Shown here: one piece after another, positions 57,020-64,000 of the stretch
How the letters are laid out: the number at the start of each line of letters is the position of its first letter
Position numbering within the stretch: the stretch's first letter is position 1
Source of the DNA: Holophagales bacterium
GTDB taxonomy: Bacteria > Acidobacteriota > Thermoanaerobaculia > UBA5066
Length of the DNA: 64,000 bases
NCBI GenBank assembly: GCA_016716705.1
Contig: JADJVF010000007.1
Location: 62,001-126,000, forward strand
Reading direction: 5' to 3'
The notes under the pieces: model-generated
Seen by the model: only the letters and a program-made list of their open reading frames with translations
Database searches by the model: none
Told to the model about the DNA's origin: nothing
Made by a program: the position numbers and the translations under genes

Positions 57020-58420
57020 AGCTGTCGATCATCATGCCCGCCTACAACGAGCGGAAGACGCTTCGCGAGATCGTCGGACGGGTCCTCGCCGTCGACATCG
57101 GCCCCCTCGAGAAGGAGCTCGTCATCGTCGACGACGGCTCGACGGACGGCACCCGCGACATCCTCCGCGAGCTGGACGGCCGGGACGGCATCCGCGCCGT
57201 CTTCCAGCCCTGCAACCTGGGGAAGGGGGCGGCGGTCTGGGCCGGGCTGCGCGCCTCGACCGGCGACGTCGTCGTCATCCAGGACGCGGACCTCGAGTAC
57301 GACCCGAGGGAGATTCCCGGGCCTCCTCCGGCCGGTCCTCGAGGGCGAGGCCGACGTCGTCTACGGTTCGCGCTTCCTCGGCCACCCGGGCGGGCACCGG
57401 GTCCTCTACTTCTGGCACGCGATGGGGAACCGCCTGCTGACCCTCATGTCCAACATGTTCACGAACCTGAACCTGACGGACATGGAGACCTGCTACAAGG
57501 TGATGACGCGCTCCATCGTCGACCGGCTCGACCTGCAGTCGAAGCGGTTCGGCATCGAGCCGGAGATCACCTGCAAGGTCTCCCGGATGCGCGCGCGGAT
57601 CTTCGAGATCCCGATCTCGTACCACGGCCGGACGTACGAGGAAGGGAAGAAGATCGGCTTCAGGGACGCCCTCCAGGCCGTCTGGGTCATTCTCAAGTAC
57701 TTCCGCTGGGAGGCCCCGAGGGGAGACGTCGGCGGCATGACGCTCCGGAGGATGGAGAGGCTCGCGCCCTACAACGCCTGGCTCCACGAGCGGTTCGACG
57801 CCGCGCTCGGGAAGCGGATCCTCGAGGTCGGCTCGGGCGTCGGGAACCAGACGCGCTTCTTCGTCGACCGCGAGCGCGTCGTCGCCTCGGACGTCGAGGT
57901 CCACTACGTCCGCGAGCTGAAGGCCAAGTTCGGAAACCGCTCGAACGTGAAGATCGCCTCGTACCGCTTTCCCCTCGCGCCGGCCGACCGCGGGGAGCTC
58001 GCGGCGGAAGAGGTCGACACGATCGTCTGCCTGAACGTCCTCGAGCACATCGAGGACGACGGCGGCACGCTGAAGGACTTCGCGTCGGTCCTTCCGAAGG
58101 ACGGCCGGCTCGTCCTCCTCGTCCCGTCGCTGAAGGCCCTCTACGGGACGCTCGACGTCCACCTCCACCACTTCCGCCGGTACGAGCTCGGCGAGCTGAA
58201 GCGTCTCGTCACGGAGGCCGGATTCGAGATCGAGAAGATCCGCTTCCTGAACCGGCCGGGCGTCCTCGGCTGGTGGCTCAACTCGAAGATCCTGAAGCGG
58301 AAGGTCCTGCCGAAGGGGCAGCTCGCGGCGTTCCGGTGGCTCCTGCCGCTGCTGAAGCTCGAGGAGAAGACCGACCCGTCCTTCGGGATGTCGCTCCTCG
58401 TCCTGGCGCGGAAGGCGTGA
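57016..58420 (+). CDS. GT2 glycosyltransferase fused to SAM methyltransferase, one frameshift
   Basis: About 468 residues from GTG 57016. The first 230 are a DPM1-like GT2 domain: IIMPAYNERKTLREIV, VIVDDGSTDGT, VIQDADLEYDPREIP. One surplus G in the run at 57319-57321 breaks the frame; GEADVVYGSRFLGHPGGHR and METCYKVMTRSI continue. After about residue 240 comes a class I methyltransferase (RILEVGSGVGNQTRFF binds SAM; FRRYELGELKRLV). This two-domain form is known in several phyla and may make a lipid-linked, then methylated, sugar. It lies between GT-C genes with 4-bp overlaps on both sides. Confidence 0.88.
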
Positions 58421-60726
58421 CGCCGGGGCGCCTCGCCCGGCTCGCTCCCTTCGCTGCGCCGGCGGCGCTTCTCGGCGCCGCCGCCGTCCGGTTCCACGAC
58501 TACCTCCTCGGAGGGAGCGTCGTCTCGCGAGACGCGGGCTACTTCTTCGTGCCGCTTCGCGAGGTCACCGCACGCCTCCTCGTCTCCGGGGAGCCGCCCC
58601 TCTGGAACGACGCGTCCGGCGCGGGGCGGGCGCTCGCTGCAAACCCGAACGCCGCCGTCTTCTGGCCCGGGACCTGGCTCGTCCCGTTCACGGGGACGAC
58701 GGGGCTGCTGCTCCTCCACGTCGCGCTCGTCCTCCTCCTCGCGTTTGCCGCCCTCCGGTGGCTCGGTGTCTCGAGGGCGGCGTCGCTGGTGGGGAGCCTC
58801 GCGTTCCTCTGCTCGGGCGTCTTTCACGAGATCCCGCTCTTCTTCGGGATGGTGGCGTCCACCGCGCCGATCCCGATTGCGCTCGTGGCGCTCGGAACCC
58901 TCGACCCCTCCGACGGGAGGCAGGTGCGGCGGCGCGTCTCGATCGCCGCGCTCGCCCTCGGGTTCTCCCTCCTGGGCGGCGAGCCGGTCGTCGTGCTGAC
59001 CGGGGCGGCCGGCGTGGCCGCTCTCGCGCTCGGACGCGCGTTCGTCGACGGACGTTCCGGCCGTGGGCGGGATGCCCGGCGGCGCCTGGCGGCGCTCGCG
59101 GCCGTCGCCCTCCTCTCGGCGGGAGTCTCTGCCGTCCAGCTCTTCCCGACCGTGGAAGAGCTCGGTCGGTCGGCGCGCGGCACGCAGATGCGCGCGGAGG
59201 AGGGGGCTCTCTTCTGGTCGGTCCGGCCGGGGCGGGTCCTGACGCTCCTGGAGCCGCGCCTCACGGGCGACCCGGCGGCGGAAGACGACCGCGACTACTG
59301 GGGCGCGCCGACGTTCGACGCGGGGAACCCCTACTTCCACGACCTCGCCCTCGGCCTCGTCCCGCTCTGTCTCGCCGCGGCCGCCCTGGGCGACGCTCGC
59401 GGCCGGGCCGCGCTCGGCCTCGCGGGGGTGGCGGCGCTCCTGTCGTTCGGGCGGTTCGTCGCTCCGGTCGGGGCGCTTCTCGGGACGCTGCCGATCCTCA
59501 GGTATCCGGAAAAGTGGTGGATCCTCGCGACGCTCGGACTGTGCGGCGCGGCGGCCATCGGAGTCGACCGGCTGCGCGAGGACGCGGAGGCGCCGAGGCG
59601 CTTCTCCCGCGCGGCGGTTCTCCTTGCCGCGTTCCTGGCCGTTCTCACGCTTCTCGCCCTGGCCGCGCCGGAAGCTCTCGCCGCGCTTCTCCGGGCGGCG
59701 GGACTGGCTGGTGGCCGCGTCTCGGCAGAGAGGGCCGCCGCGCTGCTGGCGCCGCTCCTCCTGGCGGGCCTCGCCGCCTCTCTCCTCCTCGCGCTTCTGC
59801 CGCGCCTCGTGAGGACGGGGAAGCTGTCCCCCCGAACGGCCTTCGTGATCGGAACCGTGCTCTTCCTCCTCGACGCGGGGCGCCGCGTGACCGGATCGGC
59901 CCCGGCGGGCGCCCCGGATTTCTTCACGACGCCTCCGGCGGAAGCGAAGGCCGCCCTGGCGGCGGCCCGCGGCGGGCGTTTCCACATCGACGGCGCGGAC
60001 GATGCGGCGCGGGCGACGGCCCTCGCATTGGAACGCGGCGGGCTCGATCCGCTGCGGCCCCTCACGGGAGCGGTCTTCGGCCTGAGGTACGGCGGGGACA
60101 ACGACGTCGACCGGATGTCGCCGCCGGGGGCCGTGGCGTTCGCTTCGGCACTCGCCCGGCTGCCCTGGGGCGAGGAGAAGGTGCGGCGTCTCCGGACGAT
60201 CGGGGTGACGGCGGCGAGGACCGACGTCCCGGAAGACCCCGTCGGTGTTCGCGAGACCGCCCGCTTCGGTCGCGGGCGGATCGTGGCGATCGACCGGGCG
60301 AGGCCGGAGCACGCCTTCGTCTCCCGGGCGCTCTACGCCTCGCAGGGCCTGCTCGCACCCGCGCCTCCCGACCCGCTCGTCGAGACGGTGCTCGTTGGGG
60401 CCGGCGCCCCTGTCTCGTTCGGGAGTGGAGATGTCGAGGTTCTCGAGCGGACGAACGGCCGTCACCGTCTGCGCGTACGGGTCGACCCGCCCGGGGGACT
60501 CCTGGTCGCGGCCCTCGCTCTCGACCCGTCGTGGAAGGCCCGGGTCGACGGGGTCGCGGCGAAAACCATACGGGCCGATGGCTTCCTCACTGCCCTTCGC
60601 GTCCCGGCCGGAGCGCACGACGTCGTCCTCTCCTACGAGAACGGGGCACTCACCGCGGGCGGGGTGGTGACACTCCTCTCGCTCGTACTCGCGGCGTTCC
60701 TGGCGCGGGACGGGAGGCGCCGGTGA
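58417..60726 (+). CDS. YfhO-like multi-pass membrane protein
   Basis: 769 residues with no break. The N-terminal loop FHDYLLGGSVVSRDAGYFFV and SGEPPLWNDASGAGRALAAN (a WN...G.P pattern after the first helix) match the second and third copies of this type in the window. ILRYPEKWWILATLGLCGA is a conserved mid-protein helix also seen as IRYPEKYAVLFGFGVVW in the next gene. A beta-rich C-terminal domain precedes a last helix. As in YfhO/CsbB systems it probably transfers a polyprenyl-linked sugar made by the GT2 enzyme before it. Confidence 0.8.
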   Translation: MTPGRLARLAPFAAPAALLGAAAVRFHDYLLGGSVVSRDAGYFFVPLREVTARLLVSGEPPLWNDASGAGRALAANPNAAVFWPGTWLVPFTGTTGLLLLHVALVLLLAFAALRWLGVSRAASLVGSLAFLCSGVFHEIPLFFGMVASTAPIPIALVALGTLDPSDGRQVRRRVSIAALALGFSLLGGEPVVVLTGAAGVAALALGRAFVDGRSGRGRDARRRLAALAAVALLSAGVSAVQLFPTVEELGRSARGTQMRAEEGALFWSVRPGRVLTLLEPRLTGDPAAEDDRDYWGAPTFDAGNPYFHDLALGLVPLCLAAAALGDARGRAALGLAGVAALLSFGRFVAPVGALLGTLPILRYPEKWWILATLGLCGAAAIGVDRLREDAEAPRRFSRAAVLLAAFLAVLTLLALAAPEALAALLRAAGLAGGRVSAERAAALLAPLLLAGLAASLLLALLPRLVRTGKLSPRTAFVIGTVLFLLDAGRRVTGSAPAGAPDFFTTPPAEAKAALAAARGGRFHIDGADDAARATALALERGGLDPLRPLTGAVFGLRYGGDNDVDRMSPPGAVAFASALARLPWGEEKVRRLRTIGVTAARTDVPEDPVGVRETARFGRGRIVAIDRARPEHAFVSRALYASQGLLAPAPPDPLVETVLVGAGAPVSFGSGDVEVLERTNGRHRLRVRVDPPGGLLVAALALDPSWKARVDGVAAKTIRADGFLTALRVPAGAHDVVLSYENGALTAGGVVTLLSLVLAAFLARDGRRR

Positions 60727-62849
60727 AGGGGCTGCGGGACCTGTTGCTGCGATTCCGGGAATCGGCCGGCCGGAGGCCGTTCGAGGTGGCCCTCCTCGTG
60801 GCCCTCGCGCTTCTCCTCGTCCCGTACCGGACGCTCCTCGGGCCGGGAGTCCCGTCCGGCCGCGACCTCGTCCCGTACTTCTACCCTCTCAAGGCGCATC
60901 TCGTCGAAGCGCTTCTCGCCGGCGAGATGCCCTGGATCGACCGGTTCCGCTGGGGCGGCCTGCCGCTCCTGTCGTCGCCGGGAGCGGCCGCGTTCGACCC
61001 TGGAAACGTCCTCTTCCTGCTCCTGCCGACGGCGGCCGCCGCGAAGGCGTGGATGCTCCTGCGGATCCTCTCCGGCGCCGCCGGCTTCGCCGTCTTCCTG
61101 CGCGTCACGGGCCTCCCGCCCCTCTCCTCGGCGCTCGGGGCGCTCGCGTGGGGCGCGAGCGGGATCACGGCCTCCTCGGCGAGCTTCCTGAGCACGTCCT
61201 CGGCGCACGCCATGCTGCCGTGGTTCGCCGCGGCTCTCCTCCGCGTCCGGGCGAGGCGGGACCGGCGCTCCGTCGCCGCCCTCGCCGTCGCGACGGCGCT
61301 CCTCGTCGTCGCCTCGGTGCCGGAGCCCCTTCTCGTCGCCGGCCTCCTCGCCCTCGTCCTTCTCGCGGGGCGGGGAGAGAGCGGCGGCGTCCGCGAGAGG
61401 CTGGGGGCGGCGGCCCTGTGGGGAGCGGCGGGCCTGCTCGGAGCGCTCCTGGCCGCACCTGCGCTCGCCGCCTATCTCGTGACGGGTCTCGACAGCATCC
61501 GGGGTGCCCCGGGAGCGCTCCTTCCCGGGTTCGCGGAGCAGGGCGCGCTCCCGCTCGCCCGGCTTCCCGACCTCTTCGCCGACGGCGTCGTCGCGGACTG
61601 GACGAGCGTGATCCGCGCCGACGGGATTTCCACCTACCCCTACTTCCCGTCGCTGACGCCGGGCCGTGTCGCCTGGATCCTCGCCCTCCTCGCCCTCGTG
61701 ACCGGCAGGGGCGGGCGGCTGCGGGCCTTCGCGATGGCCCTCCTCGGCGTCCTCCTGGCCCTCGGTCCGGCAACGCCCCTGTTCGGGCTCATTCTCGGAA
61801 TCGTGCCGTACGCGTCCTCGATCCGCTATCCCGAGAAGTACGCGGTTCTGTTCGGGTTCGGAGTCGTCTGGCTCGCCGCCCTCGGCGCGGCGGTTCTCGA
61901 AAAGGCGCTCGCCGGGAGAGGGCGCACGCTCGCATTCCTCGGCCTCGGGCTCCTCCTCGTCCTCGACCGGACGCCGATCACGTCGCGTCTCATCCCTTTC
62001 TCTGCGGCCTCTCTCCTCGAGGAGCGCCCTCCGGTTCTCGATGCGCTGCCTGTCCATCCGACCCCGGAGGCTCCCCCGAGAATCTTCCCTCACGCGATGT
62101 ACGAGGCGGCAGGCCTGAGCGGGACGAAGGACCCGCGAGAGTCGGGTGAGTGGCTGAAGAGCTGGGCCTTTCCCTTCTCGGCCAGCTTGTTCGGCGTCGC
62201 GAGCGTCTTCGAAAGGGACTACGACGCGGCGCTCCCGCGTCCGCAGCTCGAGTGGGTCCTCTTCGTGGAGACCTCTCCGGGCGGCAGTCCGGTCCCCGCG
62301 GCCCTGGCCCGGTCCGCGGGGGCGCTCGGCACCGTCGTGGGCGGGACCGGGTCCGGAGGCCGGTCCGTGCCGGCCGTTCGACTCTTTCGGGATCCGGTCC
62401 CCCCGTTCCGGTTCGTCGACCGGGTCGTTCGGGGAGAGGACCCGCAGGAGCTGGCGAAGCGCTTCCTCCAGGAGGGCGTGCCCACAGACGCTGCTTTCGT
62501 CCGCGGCGCGGGCGAGGGCCCCGTGCCGTCGCGCGGCCGGCTCCTTCGCGTCTCGGACCGCCCCTCCAGGCTGGAGCTGGAGGTGGAAGTGACCGGGCCC
62601 GGGCCGGCCTACCTGCTCGTCTGCCGGCCCCTCGTAACGACCCGGGAGGCGGCGGTGGACGCCCTGGCGACGGCCGTCGACGACGCGAACTTCGGCTTCT
62701 CCGGCCTCGCCGTTCCGAAAGGCCGCCACGTCGTGCAATTGCGGCCCCGACGGGGATGGCTGATCATCGCGGCCGTGATCTCGGCTCTCGCTCTCGCGGC
62801 CACTTCCATTCTCTGCCTTCGACGACGTGCGGCGGTGTCCACGGAGTGA
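60723..62849 (+). CDS. YfhO-like multi-pass membrane protein, second tandem copy
   Basis: 708 residues from GTG 60723, overlapping the previous stop by four bases. It shares the layout of 58417-60726: PSGRDLVPYFYPLKAHLVEA and GEMPWIDRFRWGGLPLLSSP in the first loop, IRYPEKYAVLFGFG in the middle, and a soluble C-terminal domain with a final helix. Similarity to its neighbour is in motifs rather than high identity, so the duplication is old. Different acceptors or sugars for the two copies are possible. The function is inferred from the YfhO family. Confidence 0.8.
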   Translation: MKGLRDLLLRFRESAGRRPFEVALLVALALLLVPYRTLLGPGVPSGRDLVPYFYPLKAHLVEALLAGEMPWIDRFRWGGLPLLSSPGAAAFDPGNVLFLLLPTAAAAKAWMLLRILSGAAGFAVFLRVTGLPPLSSALGALAWGASGITASSASFLSTSSAHAMLPWFAAALLRVRARRDRRSVAALAVATALLVVASVPEPLLVAGLLALVLLAGRGESGGVRERLGAAALWGAAGLLGALLAAPALAAYLVTGLDSIRGAPGALLPGFAEQGALPLARLPDLFADGVVADWTSVIRADGISTYPYFPSLTPGRVAWILALLALVTGRGGRLRAFAMALLGVLLALGPATPLFGLILGIVPYASSIRYPEKYAVLFGFGVVWLAALGAAVLEKALAGRGRTLAFLGLGLLLVLDRTPITSRLIPFSAASLLEERPPVLDALPVHPTPEAPPRIFPHAMYEAAGLSGTKDPRESGEWLKSWAFPFSASLFGVASVFERDYDAALPRPQLEWVLFVETSPGGSPVPAALARSAGALGTVVGGTGSGGRSVPAVRLFRDPVPPFRFVDRVVRGEDPQELAKRFLQEGVPTDAAFVRGAGEGPVPSRGRLLRVSDRPSRLELEVEVTGPGPAYLLVCRPLVTTREAAVDALATAVDDANFGFSGLAVPKGRHVVQLRPRRGWLIIAAVISALALAATSILCLRRRAAVSTE

Positions 62850-64000
62850 CGGGACTCTCTCGCAACACGCGCCGGCGGCTCGCTCTCTACGGCGGAGCCG
62901 CTCTCGTGGCCGCGCTGGCTCTCGGCGTGCCGCCCCTCGTGAAGAGTCGCGCCCCGCGGGTTTCCGTCCCCGAGTTCGACATTGGGGAGCTGCGCTCGCG
63001 TGAGGCGACCCGGCTCCTGCGCGAGTACGTCCGGATCGACAGCTCGAACCCGCCCGGGAGGACCGTGGAGACGGCGCGCTTCTGGGCGGAGAAGCTCGGC
63101 TGCGAAGGGATCCCGTTCGAGATCGTCGGCTCCGACCCGGAGCACCCCATCGTCGTGGCGCGCCTCGCGGGGCGCCGCCGAGGAGAGGCCCTGCTCCTCC
63201 TTCACCACATGGACGTCTATCCGGTGGGCGACCTCTCCAAATGGGATCACCCTCCCTTCGGAGCCGTGGACGGGACGGGCATGCTCGGGAACTACATCTG
63301 CGGCAGGGGGACCATCGACATGAAGGGACAGGGATCGCCGACTTCCTCGCGATCGCCTCCCTCCGCCGCGATGGACTCACCCCGGAGCGGGACCTGGTGT
63401 TCGTCGCTGAACCGGGGGAAGAGACGTACACGCCCCAGATCGGAATCGGCTGGCTTTTCGAGAACCGCCCGGACCTCCTCGAGGGCGTCACGGACGTATT
63501 CAACGAGGGGGGCGTCAACGAGGTCTCGGGCGACCGGATCGCCCGGTTCGGGATCGAGGTTCTGCAGAAGTCGGCCGTCATGGCCAGGGCCGAGGCGGCC
63601 CGCAAGGAGGACCTGAAGGCCTTCTCGGACTTCCTGGAAGCGCGGATGGCTGCAGAGCCCTACCAGGTCCTGGACGAGGTCCAGGACTTTCTCACCTTCG
63701 TCTCCCCCTCGCGCTCGGATATCTGGGGCCACCAGATGACCGACACGCGCTCGGCCGTCCGGGCCGGCGGCCTCGGCGAGAAGATTCCCGAGCCCTACAG
63801 GGCCCTGATGCGCGACATGTACTACACGGGGGAGCCGCAGCCCGCGTCAGACGGAAAGGGCTTCACGACGAGCGTGGCGGCGACGCTTCTCCCGGGCCGC
63901 TCGGCTCGCGGACGCTGGGAGGAGATGCAGGACTGGGCCGCCCGATACCGCGTTCGCCTCCACCTCGTGAGCCTCACGCCCGACAGCGTCCCGGTGGCGC
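62846..64000 (+). CDS. Membrane-anchored M20 peptidase, frameshifted, cut by the window end
   Basis: Starts at GTG 62846 (GTGA overlap). An N-terminal helix (LALYGGAALVAALALGVPPL) anchors or exports it. Metal and catalytic residues: LLLHHMDVYPVGD, GTIDMKGQG and VAEPGEETY; the frame between the last two is broken by one missing G in the GGG at 63331-63333. The sequence continues as IADFLAIASLRRDGLTPERD and TDVFNEGGVNEVSGD to the window edge. Unlike the cytosolic M20 enzyme at 35140 it faces the periplasm. It ends the glycan operon and may trim peptide there; this is a guess from position. Confidence 0.85.

Noticed and set aside
52963..60726. A 2587-codon open frame on the plus strand
   Set aside because: It chains the antisense of the minus-strand STT3-like gene with parts of three real genes; GC-rich DNA simply lacks stops. 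Real genes inside it are listed separately.

Overview
The window is very GC-rich (roughly 70% by eye) and comes from a Gram-negative bacterium: it carries lipid A modification genes, an outer-membrane barrel protein, a lipoprotein and a LolD/FtsX-type ABC locus. Ser/Thr kinases with a C-terminal beta-propeller, an FHA-GAF-sigma54 activator, an Hfq-like protein with a long N-terminal extension and a RicT-like PSP1 protein together point to Acidobacteriota. That assignment is inference and no rRNA is present to confirm it. No tRNA, CRISPR array, insertion sequence or prophage was seen.

Left part (1-12.6 kb): the end of a Ser/Thr kinase overlapping an FHA-GAF-sigma54 activator, a small barrel protein, a DUF808 protein, a LysE-type exporter, two multi-pass membrane proteins, a PH-like membrane protein, an NlpC/P60-like hydrolase paired with a lipoprotein, and two poorly characterised envelope proteins.

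Sigma-54 island (12.6-20 kb): an NtrC-type response regulator (16274-17637) sits among good -24/-12 promoters. One drives a BON-domain protein, one drives a DUF2383 ferritin-like protein, and one drives no gene at all but a roughly 220-nt non-coding stretch ending in a Rho-independent terminator, a candidate sRNA. A REC-only protein, a PAS histidine kinase, a frameshifted AI-2E-type permease and a 51-residue protein are in the same island.

Metabolic block (20.4-36.6 kb): a Ser/Thr kinase with beta-propeller, then metH and a homocysteine methyltransferase/MTHFR fusion. The fusion and metH form an operon behind a SAM-I riboswitch whose terminator stem contains the ribosome binding site. Next come purD, pgi, a ROK sugar kinase, a PSP1 protein, an Hfq-like protein and an M20 peptidase with a Lys/Ala tail.

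Envelope glycan block (37-64 kb): an AttH-like lipocalin with its ABC transporter; Wzm/Wzt; an L-Ara4N (arn) set with arnT, arnC, arnA split into two genes, and arnD; then two divergent glycosylation arms. The arms hold an STT3/PglB-like protein, two GT2 enzymes (one fused to a methyltransferase), a GT39-like protein and three YfhO-like membrane proteins, followed by a membrane-anchored M20 peptidase. Many genes overlap by GTGA/ATGA, so translational coupling is the rule.

Two window-wide traits matter for reading the annotation. Many genes have a TANNNT -10 box only 6-9 bp before the start codon, suggesting leaderless mRNAs. From 13 kb on, about fourteen genes are broken by single-base indels, often in homopolymers, and three long G/C runs occur at gene edges. 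These look more like assembly errors than real decay, so spans of those genes cross the frameshift.
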